DNA of 64,000 nt from NCBI RefSeq assembly GCF_000308755.1, contig NZ_BAGF01000062.1, forward strand, positions 1 to 64,000. The letters run 5' to 3'. Positions 1-7,946 of the stretch are shown here, in pieces; the first letter of the stretch is position 1; each line of letters begins with the position of its first letter. Under the pieces are notes generated by a model. The model was not told the origin of the DNA and searched no databases. It saw only the letters and a program-made list of their open reading frames with translations. Made by a program: the position numbers and the translations under genes. Origin of the DNA: Nocardia pneumoniae NBRC 100136 (GTDB taxonomy: Bacteria > Actinomycetota > Actinomycetes > Mycobacteriales > Mycobacteriaceae).

Positions 1-236
1 TGGCCAGCGCGGCCCCGAATTCGGGCGCGGCAGCCGGTGGCACGACGGTCGTTCTCACCGGAACGGATCTGACGGGAACTACGGCAGTCGATTTCGGTGC
101 GACACCGGCGGCCTCGTTCACCGTCGACTCCGCGACCCAGATCACGGCAGTCTCTCCCGCAGGAACGGGCACCGTGCAGATCACCGCCACGACAGGAGGT
201 GGGACCAGTAACGGCGTCGCCTTCACCTTCATCTGA
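1..236 (+). CDS. TIG/IPT-domain protein, C-terminal fragment
   Basis: Partial gene entering from the left edge. The frame with codons starting at position 3 is open to a TGA at 234-236 and encodes about 77 residues. It reads as one immunoglobulin-like IPT/TIG repeat: G-rich turns (AAAGGTTVVLTGTDL), then TAVDFGATPA, then the alternating hydrophobic strands QITAVSPAGTGTVQITATT and a closing VAFTFI. IPT/TIG domains are beta-sandwich modules of secreted or surface proteins, often in tandem, so the missing N-terminus probably holds a signal peptide and more repeats. The exact function cannot be told from this fragment. Confidence 0.75.
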   Translation, partial: ASAAPNSGAAAGGTTVVLTGTDLTGTTAVDFGATPAASFTVDSATQITAVSPAGTGTVQITATTGGGTSNGVAFTFI

Positions 237-248
237 CAGGTGATTCGG

Positions 249-281
249 CTGGGCCGTCGGCACGTTGCGCCGGCGGCCCAG
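249..281 (+). terminator. Rho-independent-like hairpin after TIG protein
   Basis: CTGGGCCG (249-256) pairs with CGGCCCAG (274-281). Four more base pairs (CGGC 258-261 with GCCG 269-272) follow across one T/G mismatch, leaving a loop of about 7 nt. It starts 12 nt after the stop codon. No strong T-run follows, which is usual for terminators in high-GC actinobacteria. Confidence 0.5.
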
Positions 282-328
282 TCTCATATCTGTGGCGCTG
301 TTCGAACCGAAGAATCGATTTACCCGAC

Positions 329-646
329 TCAGAGGTCGAGGCTGGACGATTGCGACGTCAGCTGGGTACTCCTCGACTGGTCCTGCGACTGGAGGTTGTC
401 GGCCGCGGCGGTTAGCGATTCGGAAAGCTCGCCGAGGTTCTGCTGCAATATGTTCCGGCGGCCGTCCAGATAGGCGGCGAACCGCGCGAACGCGCTCGCC
501 GCCGAATCCTTCCATCCGTCCCGGCTTTCGGCGATCGCTTGATCGATCTCCCGAAGCTTCGTGCCCGAGTCGTTGAACATGACGTCGAGCCGACCGGCCG
601 CACCGCGTAGCAGTTCAGGATCGACAGATACGGAATCAGCCATCAA
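329..646 (-). CDS. WXG100-like type VII secretion protein
   Basis: 105 residues, all predicted alpha-helical with a central turn DGWKDSA (W-x-D in place of W-x-G) near residue 45, the hallmark region of ESAT-6/CFP-10-like helical hairpins. The second helix (RFAAYLDGRRNILQQNLGELSESLTAAADNLQ) keeps the amphipathic heptad pattern, and the Ser/Gln-rich tail is flexible. Such proteins are exported by ESX (type VII) systems as dimers, often with a neighbouring partner. The divergent neighbour is a hydrolase whose N-terminus is also WXG-like, so the two may be partners (inference). An alternative start is the second Met. Confidence 0.7.
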   Translation of the reverse strand: MMADSVSVDPELLRGAAGRLDVMFNDSGTKLREIDQAIAESRDGWKDSAASAFARFAAYLDGRRNILQQNLGELSESLTAAADNLQSQDQSRSTQLTSQSSSLDL

Positions 647-736
647 ACGCCCCCTGTGTCTAGCGAATACGCGTAACTGCCCGCTACGATACCGGGCAGC
701 ACAAGCGATGCGATTTCTATGGGGGGACGCTGGTCG

Positions 737-2428
737 ATGCTGTTACCGGACATCCGTTGGTGGAACGAACTCGCGCTGGAGATGCTCGAAACGTCGCTGT
801 CTCGCCGTCTCACCACACTGGAAGATGTCGACAAGCAGCTCGCGGACATCGGCAGACTCCCAGGCTGGCAGGGCGAATCAGCGGACGCGGCGCGCCGCCG
901 TTTCACCGTCACCGCTGACCAGCTGACCGACGAGGCCGCAGCGCTCGGCGCGGTCCGAGAACTGACGAAACAAACCAGGGAAGCCGTCAAGCACTTGAAG
1001 GCGACCCTGGCCACGATCGACCGGACGGCCGCCGCGCACGGTCTCGAAGTCTGGGACAACGGGCACGTCACCATCGCCGACCGACCCGGCGCACCCGATG
1101 CGGCGTCGGTGGAGGCGTTGCGACTCGAGCTGATCGACGCCGCACGCGCCGTCATGCGCCAAGCCGACGACATCAACGCGGACGCGGCCGCGGTACTGAA
1201 CAAAGCCGCGGACGGACAGATCGACGACAAGGACGCCGCCGACGTGGCCGCGGCCTCCACCACCGGCGCATCGCAAGGCGGACTGACCGCCCCCGCTCCC
1301 CCGGAGAACGCGACTCCGAGGCAGAACAAGGAGTACTGGGATGCGATGGACGAACAGCAGCGCCGCGAGGTCATCGAGCAGCACCCCGAATGGATCGGCA
1401 ACCGGGACGGCATACCGTCCATGGCTCGCCACGAAGCGAACGTCAACCGGATCGATGACGAACGCACTCGATTGACGCAGGAACGCGACAGACTGCGAGA
1501 GGAGCTGAAAGACGCGCCCGACGGGTCGAGGTATCCGAATGCGCCCGATCCGTATGGCAAGGACAAAGCGGAATTGGCCCGCGTCGAGGCGAAGTTGAAG
1601 GATCTCGACGCGATCGAGGGCATCTTGAAGGACCGTCCGCTCGACCCGGCCAACCCGGACACAGGTGCCCGCCTGCTGTTGCTGGATATGCAATCGGGAG
1701 AGAAAGGGATGGCCGCGATTGCCGTCGGCGACCCTGATAACGCGGACCACGTCTCGGTTACCGTTCCTGGCGTATCCACGACCGTTGAATCGTTGGGGGG
1801 AATGACCCGCGAGGCAGAAGCGGTGCAGCAAGAGGCGAAAGACCAATTGAACAGGGCTGGCCGTTCTGGCGAGCGGGTGGCGTCGATCGCGTGGCTCGGT
1901 TATGAGCCACCACCAGAAATCGGACCTGAGGCGGCAAGCTCCGACCGGGCCAAGGAAGGTGCACCCAAGCTGGCAAACTTCTTCAGCGGTCTGGATGCCG
2001 CCTCCAACAAGCCAGATCCTCATATCACGGCATTGGGCCACTCCTACGGGTCCTATACGACAGCACTCGCTTTGCAGGATCCAGGTCCCGGCCAGCCCGT
2101 CGACGACGCTGTCTTCTATGGCTCCCCCGGAATAAACGCCGACGACGAGCCGGATCTCGGCCTGCCACAGGGCCGTGGTTACGTGATGCGCGCACCCGAT
2201 GACCCGATCACTTGGGCAGATGGCACCGGTATATTCGGACCCGATCCCGTGACGACAAAACTGGATCAACTCTCGGTTGCCGAGGCTACGACCAGCGACG
2301 GCGTCCATCGTGAGGACTCGAATGGCCACAGCGAGTACCCGCGGCTGAGTGCGAACGGCGAACTTCGCACAGCCGGATACAACATGGCCGTCATCATTGC
2401 CGGACTGCCGCACCTGGCGGTGCGCTGA
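737..2428 (+). CDS. DUF1023-type alpha/beta hydrolase with WXG-like N-terminus
   Basis: About 563 residues. The first ~140 residues are helical and WXG100-like (LPGWQGESADAARRRF near residue 45). The middle is charged coiled-coil. The C-terminal third is an alpha/beta-hydrolase of the DUF1023 family, with nucleophile elbow GHSYGS around Ser436, a downstream acidic loop (APDDPITWADG) and a late His region (DSNGHSEYPR). In actinobacteria this fusion of an ESX-type helical module to a hydrolase is common and is thought to be an exported enzyme; the substrate is unknown. The ATG at 737 is preferred over the in-frame ATG at 719 because the G-rich Shine-Dalgarno-like tract 721-727 lies at proper spacing before it. 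The stop is followed after 1 nt by the lipoprotein gene. Confidence 0.8.
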   Translation: MLLPDIRWWNELALEMLETSLSRRLTTLEDVDKQLADIGRLPGWQGESADAARRRFTVTADQLTDEAAALGAVRELTKQTREAVKHLKATLATIDRTAAAHGLEVWDNGHVTIADRPGAPDAASVEALRLELIDAARAVMRQADDINADAAAVLNKAADGQIDDKDAADVAAASTTGASQGGLTAPAPPENATPRQNKEYWDAMDEQQRREVIEQHPEWIGNRDGIPSMARHEANVNRIDDERTRLTQERDRLREELKDAPDGSRYPNAPDPYGKDKAELARVEAKLKDLDAIEGILKDRPLDPANPDTGARLLLLDMQSGEKGMAAIAVGDPDNADHVSVTVPGVSTTVESLGGMTREAEAVQQEAKDQLNRAGRSGERVASIAWLGYEPPPEIGPEAASSDRAKEGAPKLANFFSGLDAASNKPDPHITALGHSYGSYTTALALQDPGPGQPVDDAVFYGSPGINADDEPDLGLPQGRGYVMRAPDDPITWADGTGIFGPDPVTTKLDQLSVAEATTSDGVHREDSNGHSEYPRLSANGELRTAGYNMAVIIAGLPHLAVR

Positions 2429-2429
2429 C

Positions 2430-3002
2430 ATGGCGATCAAGGCTGCTGGACGAATCATGGCATCGATCGCCATCGCGGCGATCCTGAGCGGATGCGGAAG
2501 CAACTTGGACGACCCAAACCACCCCGTGACGAAAGACGAGATCGCTCACGCCGAGGCCATGATGCGACAGTTGCCGTCTGTGGAAGCCACCGAGCAACAA
2601 CTCGCCGCGATAATTCGGCAGATCGCGGATGCCGCGAAAACTATTGCGCCTCAGTTGGACTGGCGAACAGTCATCAATCGAGGACAAGGGAAGCTGGGCT
2701 GCCCATCACCGTACCTGGAAACCGACGGGGTATCGATGACGACCGACTCCCTCGTCTCATCGATCCCGATCTCCGACGACCAATGGACCAGAGTCCTGAA
2801 TATCGCACGCGATATCGCCGCACAGAACGGCATAACATCACTGACCATTCGCGCCGACAAGCCTGAAAATCACGACGTAGTTATGCATTCCCCCGACAAC
2901 GGCAACGAGATCAAGCTCGGGACTTACAAAGCCGCTCTCATCACCGGTTCGACAGGCTGCCGCTACCGCGAGGAAGACCTGCGCAAGCAACCCGGAAACT
3001 GA
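2430..3002 (+). CDS. LppA-like lipoprotein
   Basis: 190 residues with a lipoprotein signal: hydrophobic stretch MASIAIAAIL then lipobox LSGC with the lipidated Cys at residue 22. The mature part is helical, then a mixed domain with two Cys (KLGCPSP and STGCRYRE) that could form a disulfide. The layout resembles LppA/DUF4853-type mycobacterial lipoproteins (inference from overall pattern). The ATG at 2430 lies 1 nt after the hydrolase stop, so the two are surely co-transcribed and probably translationally coupled. It likely sits on the outer face of the plasma membrane; the role is unknown. Confidence 0.75.
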   Translation: MAIKAAGRIMASIAIAAILSGCGSNLDDPNHPVTKDEIAHAEAMMRQLPSVEATEQQLAAIIRQIADAAKTIAPQLDWRTVINRGQGKLGCPSPYLETDGVSMTTDSLVSSIPISDDQWTRVLNIARDIAAQNGITSLTIRADKPENHDVVMHSPDNGNEIKLGTYKAALITGSTGCRYREEDLRKQPGN

Positions 3003-3122
3003 TCACCCCACCTCCGCGCCTAGGCCCACTCGATGGATCAGCAGATGCACAAGGTCGGCGGGCAGAGACACCGTGGCGGCTCCACGGTCCTCCGGTTCGG
3101 AACACTCCGTCGAGCACGGTGG

Positions 3123-3896
3123 TCAATAAGGTAGGTGGACGCCGTCGCGCACTTCCGTGACAGTTCGGTTGATCATCTGCTGCAAGGTGGTGGCGACGCG
3201 CTGATCGGTGGTGGGTTTGATGGTCAGCGTGTCGGTGCCGAAGGTGACGTAGCGGCCGTCATTTTCGACGTCGTTGAGCTGGAAATCCTTGCGGCCTCGG
3301 ATGTGTCGATTGTCGACGCTGCCCATGGCGTAGACGCCGACGTGACCGATCAAGGTCATCGCCTGGGTGAAGAACCGTTCGAACTCCTCCCGTGGCGTCG
3401 GCCGCCACGCGTCGCGGACCGGCGGCCGTGGGCGTCCCAGCTCCTCGGCCGTGACCTGCACTTGCTTGCCTCGCCCCGCGGCGCAGCTGGGGAACACGTC
3501 GACCACCGTCCGCGCCACCTCACCGGCGGGCAGCAACGTCAGCACGACGTCACCGCCTTGTTCCGGGTCCGGGCCCGGCTCCTGCACCGCGACCGCCCCG
3601 TGCTGGTAATGCACTCCTGCGTGCGCACGCAACCTGCGGTCGCGCCGGGCGCCGACGAAGGCAGCCAGTTCCACCCGCGCCTCCGGCGCCAGCAGCACTT
3701 CGACCGTGCGCAGCAGGTCGTCGTCGATGCGCGGGCGCAGCGACCGCGCCGCCTCCTGCCGCAACCGCAGACTCTCCGACCGGAACTCGGTCGTGTACTG
3801 GTGCCGCAGCGGATAGGGCAGCACGTCGCGTCCCGTCGACTCCCACAGTGTCCGGAATTCGAGCGCGGTGAACCGCCAGCTCCGCACTTCAGGCAT
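3123..3896 (-). CDS. ESX secretion-associated protein EspG
   Basis: 257 residues resembling the EspG family, the cytosolic chaperones that bind the tip of PE-PPE substrates of type VII secretion. Family-like features are the opening RSWRFTALEFRTLWES, the Arg-rich middle and the closing TIKPTTDQRVATTLQQMINR. It lies about 11-12 nt downstream of the PPE-like gene on the same strand, which is how EspG and its substrate are normally arranged. No ESX machine genes (EccB/C/D, MycP) are in the window, so this is an orphan chaperone-substrate pair relative to what can be seen. Confidence 0.8.
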   Translation of the reverse strand: MPEVRSWRFTALEFRTLWESTGRDVLPYPLRHQYTTEFRSESLRLRQEAARSLRPRIDDDLLRTVEVLLAPEARVELAAFVGARRDRRLRAHAGVHYQHGAVAVQEPGPDPEQGGDVVLTLLPAGEVARTVVDVFPSCAAGRGKQVQVTAEELGRPRPPVRDAWRPTPREEFERFFTQAMTLIGHVGVYAMGSVDNRHIRGRKDFQLNDVENDGRYVTFGTDTLTIKPTTDQRVATTLQQMINRTVTEVRDGVHLPY

Positions 3897-3907
3897 GGGC
3901 GATGTCC

Positions 3908-5224
3908 TTACGATGCCGGGTTGTCACCGATGACCGGCGGCACCGTCCTGGGCAGGTCATCCAGGCCGGTGAGCTCATCGCCGTGTTCCTGAGTGATCAG
4001 GTAGTCCGGAATGCCCTTGCTCGACTCGTCATCGGACTTGCCGCCGCGCGCGCCAGGACCCATCCCGCCCGGCACGCCGCCCATGCCGGGCCGTCCGGAT
4101 GGGTTCCCCGACCGCGAGGCGGCCGGGACGGCTCCGGTCGTGTTCGGTGTGCCCGGTCGCCCCGAAGGGGGAACGGAGACACCCGGCGCGCCGGGACCGG
4201 TTGGGCTTCCGGGGCTGCCCGGCGCGCCGAGCTTCGGGCTGCCGGGAGTGCCCGGGGCGCCGGGCGTGGTGGAGGCGGGTGTGGTCGAAGCCGGTGTCGT
4301 GGAGGCCGGATCGGTGCTGGTCGACTGCGGTGTCCCAGCCGGGTTGTCCGTCGACTGGGTGCTCGAAGGAGTGGTCGAGTTGTCGGGCGAGTCGGTGCCA
4401 GGCGGGTTGGAGCCGGGCGACGGCGTGCCCGACGGGTTACCGCTGCCGGTATTCGTGCCGCGTGGGCTGGGACCGCCGGTGTTGGTGTCGCCCGGATTCG
4501 TGACCGGCGCCGGACGCGGAATCACCGGCACGTTGGTGTCGGACTCCATCACGACCGGCGCGTACACGGTGCGCAGCACCCGCAACGCTTCGGCCTTCGC
4601 ATTGTGCTCGGCGACATCGTCATTGCGCCAGCCACGCCCGGCCACCCAGGAACGGAGATTGTCCACGCCACTGCGATGGTCCGGTGCGTGCGGGACCAGC
4701 TGCACGGTGGGCTCCAACCCGGTCCGCAATTCGGCCAGTTTGCTGCTGGTCAGGCGGGCCGCATTCGTGACCTGCGCACCCTGGGCGGCGTAGTCGCGGA
4801 CCGCGCTCGCCGCCGCGTCGCGCGCCGCGCCGCGCCAGACGCTCTCGTCGGTTCCGCGCGCCATTTCCTTCGTGAAGTCGGTCAGCGAATTATGGTTGCG
4901 GTCAGCGATATTGTTCCAGCTGGTGATAAGGTCATTGACCGCGGCCAAGCCTATTCGATCGACTTTTTGGCGCAGCGTGGCAACGTCGTACCTTTCGAAC
5001 TCGTCCGCATCGAGCACTTCCCTGGGCCGGAATTCCCCCTGGAAGCCGAGGCCTGCGCCCTGACTGCGTACGCTGTCGCGCTGCCGGTTGTATCTGTCCT
5101 GCACAGCGGCGGGATCGACATCGGGCCGCAACTCTTCACCGGAAATCCAGTTGGTGACGTTGCGGAGCACCGTCGAACCCAGATCGAAGTTGAGGACCTG
5201 TAGACCACTGAACGGGTTGCCCAT
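3908..5224 (-). CDS. PPE-like ESX substrate with Pro/Gly/Ser/Thr-rich tail
   Basis: About 438 residues. Residues 1-230 are mostly helical (LTDFTKEMARG, WRGAARDAAASAVRDYAAQGAQV, LTSSKLAELRTGLEPTVQLV), as in PPE/WXG-type ESX substrates. The C-terminal half is low-complexity collagen-like sequence with PASTT repeated three times and many GAPG/GSPG units, probably extended and surface exposed. The ATG at 5224 overlaps by one base (TGATG) the stop of a 22-codon leader ORF; a GTG at 5227 is the alternative start. EspG follows immediately. Type VII export is inferred from partner and fold, not shown. Confidence 0.65.
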   Translation of the reverse strand: MGNPFSGLQVLNFDLGSTVLRNVTNWISGEELRPDVDPAAVQDRYNRQRDSVRSQGAGLGFQGEFRPREVLDADEFERYDVATLRQKVDRIGLAAVNDLITSWNNIADRNHNSLTDFTKEMARGTDESVWRGAARDAAASAVRDYAAQGAQVTNAARLTSSKLAELRTGLEPTVQLVPHAPDHRSGVDNLRSWVAGRGWRNDDVAEHNAKAEALRVLRTVYAPVVMESDTNVPVIPRPAPVTNPGDTNTGGPSPRGTNTGSGNPSGTPSPGSNPPGTDSPDNSTTPSSTQSTDNPAGTPQSTSTDPASTTPASTTPASTTPGAPGTPGSPKLGAPGSPGSPTGPGAPGVSVPPSGRPGTPNTTGAVPAASRSGNPSGRPGMGGVPGGMGPGARGGKSDDESSKGIPDYLITQEHGDELTGLDDLPRTVPPVIGDNPAS

Positions 5225-5292
5225 CACCGCACCTGCTCGGTACTCGATGTAAGCGCAAAGCCGGGCAGCACCAACATGATTCGACGGCCCAT
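5224..5292 (-). pseudogene. Lipoprotein-leader remnant / 22-codon leader ORF
   Basis: ATG at 5292 opens MGRRIMLVLPGFALTSSTEQ-V-R and stops at TGA 5226-5224, overlapping the PPE-like ATG as TGATG. Its first codons and upstream DNA match the start of the DUF3558 lipoprotein gene at 16816 (29 identical bases, 5277-5305 versus 16801-16829). The signal sequence is cut before any lipobox Cys. It is either the remnant of a duplicated lipoprotein gene or a short leader peptide coupled to the PPE-like gene. Confidence 0.55.
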
Positions 5293-5299
5293 CCCCACC

Positions 5300-5345
5300 C
5301 TCTCGCCCGCGACGAACTCAAGCTGCGCCAACAGTAGCAGACGAC
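5300..5345 (-). promoter_or_regulatory. Duplicated 5' region with TACTGT -10-like box and SD
   Basis: On the minus strand the stretch holds TACTGT (5336-5331), then about 25 nt, then a purine-rich GAGAGGGTGGGG Shine-Dalgarno-like tract before the ATG at 5292. The same elements in the same order precede the DUF3558 lipoprotein (TACTGT at 16860-16855). Conservation between the two loci suggests a shared promoter/leader; promoter function is inference. Confidence 0.4.
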
Positions 5346-5644
5346 CAGCAGGGTCTCACTCGTACGCGACGCGGTCAATCGCACTATGCCCGGCCGAACC
5401 GCTGTGAGAGCTCACTCGAATGGACACCCGAATCCTGTGACAATCACCATGATCGATAACAGGCACAAAGCCATTCCGCAGTCAAGCCTGTACATTTCGG
5501 ACTCCCGTCAGTGCGGACGGCTGCGTATTTTTCGATTCACACCGACACCCGAGAGCGGCCGCGTGCAGTCACGACAGATCAGACCCGCTGATCATCGGCA
5601 TGTTCTTACGGTGTCAATCCCGGCACACCTGGAGCTATACGCCG
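5346..5644. other. Intergenic region, no gene seen
   Basis: Divergent spacer between the PPE-like leader and the glycosyltransferase. It is less GC-rich than its surroundings and has no convincing ORF or RNA gene. It presumably carries promoters in both directions. Confidence 0.4.
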
Positions 5645-6496
5645 ATGAGCAATCCCCCCTCGACACCGGTCCTGTCCGTCGTCATCCCCGCGCTGAACGA
5701 AGCGGCGGGCATCATCCGCACACTGGACCGCCTCGCCGCGCAGGACGCGATCGGCGAGATCATCGTGGTCGACAACGGCAGTACCGACGACACTCGCCGG
5801 ATCGTCGCCGAATACGCGATCAATCAGCCCAAGGTCGTACTCATCGAGGAACTCCGGAGGGGTGTCGCCCGTGCGCGCAACACCGGATTCGACAAGGCAC
5901 GCGGTGATTTCATCGGCCGCACCGACGCCGACACTCTGGTCGCACCCGACTGGGGCGAGGTCATCACACGTCACTTGACGGAGTACCGCGACACCGCTGC
6001 GGTCACCGGCATCACGACCTACTACGACTCACCGGTCGGCTTCTTCCTGAAATTCGGCTACTACTTGCAACAACGGCGCGGCAAACTCGGCGGCCGGGTC
6101 GGCAATATGCACGGGCCGAACATGGCTATTCGCCGAACGGCGTGGGAGAAGGTCCGCACCGAGACCACGACTCGGCCGGATGTGATCGACGATCTGGATC
6201 TGGCGCTCTGCTTGACGAAGAACGACCTGGTCATCGACCAACTGACGCACATGCGCGCGGAGACCTCCGCCCGCCGCCGCAGGACGAGCCCGCGCCGTTG
6301 GTGGCATTTCCAGCTCGCCGGTCTGCGCACCATCACCAACCAGGGATATACGGTGCTCCCGTTCCACCGCGCCGTCATCGTCGGCGCGTGGCTGACCCAC
6401 ACCATCCAGTGGCCGATCTACCGACTGTGGGACTTCGACCGACGGCGCTTCACACTCCGACCGAACGCAGCCCGGGAATTCCCGCTCTCGAACTGA
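5645..6496 (+). CDS. Family 2 glycosyltransferase
   Basis: 283 residues with a GT-A fold N-terminal domain: SVVIPALNEAAGI at residue ~10, VVDNGSTDDT (nucleotide-binding loop) and the DxD-type metal/nucleotide motif RTDADTLVAPDWG. The acceptor side includes GPNMAIRRTAWEKV and VIDDLDLALCL. It has a basic C-terminus and no signal peptide, so it probably works on the cytosolic face, transferring a nucleotide-sugar unit to an envelope glycan or lipid; donor and acceptor are unknown. ATG 5645 is chosen over an in-frame upstream ATG because of GGAG near 5631. It stands alone, with divergent and distant neighbours. Confidence 0.85.
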   Translation: MSNPPSTPVLSVVIPALNEAAGIIRTLDRLAAQDAIGEIIVVDNGSTDDTRRIVAEYAINQPKVVLIEELRRGVARARNTGFDKARGDFIGRTDADTLVAPDWGEVITRHLTEYRDTAAVTGITTYYDSPVGFFLKFGYYLQQRRGKLGGRVGNMHGPNMAIRRTAWEKVRTETTTRPDVIDDLDLALCLTKNDLVIDQLTHMRAETSARRRRTSPRRWWHFQLAGLRTITNQGYTVLPFHRAVIVGAWLTHTIQWPIYRLWDFDRRRFTLRPNAAREFPLSN

Positions 6497-6796
6497 ACCC
6501 CGCGAATCCGGCCGTCCGATCGACACGGCCGGGGCCGCATGCCCAAAGCCCGCGTTCGCCCACGGCTACCGCAGCGCAACCCGCGGTTGTAGTCAGCCGC
6601 GACCGTGACGATACGTGCTGTGGGGATTTCCGTTGGTGCTGGTTATCGCATAGTCGGCGTTCGTCGAAATCGTTCTCCGGCATGAGAATACCGGCCAGAT
6701 ATCTGGAGGAGCCGCATACGATAGCGTCGTTGACCACGAAATCCCGAGCCGATAGTCCCCGAAGAGTGGACGCGACCCGGGCCGGGGAGGAAGTCG
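6497..6796. other. Intergenic region, no gene seen
   Basis: 300 nt between two plus-strand genes. No ORF with coding character was found. A GGAGG motif close to the next ATG (near 6787) is the only recognisable signal. Confidence 0.4.
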
Positions 6797-7768
6797 ATGG
6801 ATATGCGTTCGATTGCTGTCACGACAACTGTGGCTGGCGTCCTGACAATGAGCTCGGCAGCGGGTGGTGCTGGGCCGGTGTCGGCGGCAGCGTTGCCACC
6901 GGAATGCACCGCGGAGGGGTATCACGTCACCTGCACCTACACCGCCAACCACCCGCTGCCGGTCGGCTATGGCAGCGGCACATTCCTGCCACTGCCGATG
7001 TCTGTGGTCCAGGTGCGCATCGATGCCGTCGGCGCTCCGGGCGGGGACAGCTGCTGCCACACCATCGCGCCGGGCGGACGCGCCGCTCGCGTGGCGGGGG
7101 AGGTCTGGGTCCGTCCCGGTGCGCGGCTGATCATCCGGGTTGCCGAGCGTGAGAGCGGCAGCCGTGGTGGGCGAACGCGCCCATATCCGGGCGCAGATCC
7201 GGCCGCCTATCCGAATGTCATGGGCGGCAATGGTGGTGGCGCGTCGTCGGTATGGCTGGACCTCGGTGTCGCCCTCCCGCCCAGCGCGGTGCCCGGCACT
7301 GCCGAACTCGCCACTGCCGCGGGTGGCGGCGGCGGCGCCGCGACCTGGGATGGGCGGTTGTCCCCGGGTGGCGACGCGGGCATGCCAGGTGCCGGTGCTC
7401 GCGGCGGCGCGGCGGGCGGTCCGGATATTCCGCTGGCACCGGGCGGCGGCAGGGACGTGTTCGGTCCCGAGTCGCATGCGGGCGGCGACGGCGGCCCCGG
7501 ATACGGCGGCTGGGGCGGCGACGGGGTCGCGGGCACCGGCAGTGGGATCGGTGGCGGCGGTGGGGGCGGCGGAGGTTGGCGTGGCGGAGGTGGGGGCGGG
7601 GTCGGCGGACAGAGCAACGACGGTCGCGGCGACCCGGACACCCCACCCGGCGCCGGCGGTGGCGGCGCATCACTGATTCCGCCCGGCGGCGCGGTCTCGC
7701 TCGCCGAGCGCGACGAACAACCGCGCGTCGTGATCAGCTTCGACGTGCTGCCGATCCCGGGCAGCTAG
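6797..7768 (+). CDS. Secreted glycine-rich protein
   Basis: 323 residues. A signal peptide covers about residues 1-32 (hydrophobic core VTTTVAGVLTMSS, cleavage after SAAA). The mature N-terminus has Cys pairs (ECTAEGYHVTC and DSCCHT), then a small beta-rich region (VQVRIDAVGAPGG, RLIIRVAERE), followed by about 180 residues dominated by Gly with runs of six to eight, closing with VVISFDVLPIPGS. The architecture suggests an exported, cell-surface beta-structure with Gly-rich loops, as in Gly-rich adhesin-like proteins. Function unknown. GGAGG precedes the ATG. Confidence 0.7.
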   Translation: MDMRSIAVTTTVAGVLTMSSAAGGAGPVSAAALPPECTAEGYHVTCTYTANHPLPVGYGSGTFLPLPMSVVQVRIDAVGAPGGDSCCHTIAPGGRAARVAGEVWVRPGARLIIRVAERESGSRGGRTRPYPGADPAAYPNVMGGNGGGASSVWLDLGVALPPSAVPGTAELATAAGGGGGAATWDGRLSPGGDAGMPGAGARGGAAGGPDIPLAPGGGRDVFGPESHAGGDGGPGYGGWGGDGVAGTGSGIGGGGGGGGGWRGGGGGGVGGQSNDGRGDPDTPPGAGGGGASLIPPGGAVSLAERDEQPRVVISFDVLPIPGS

Positions 7769-7946
7769 TTGTTGCAGGCCATGAGGTTGTAGACGGCTGG
7801 CCGTCATCGGAGCGGTGGCCCCGCAATGCCGCCGACTTGCGGGTTGTCCCGTCCGCTGTGCGGCCCAGTGTTGCCGGGTCGCCGGGGGATCTCGGCCGAG
7901 CCCGAGGGTGGCGGCACCTCAACTTCGAGGAGGCGACACCGCTGGC

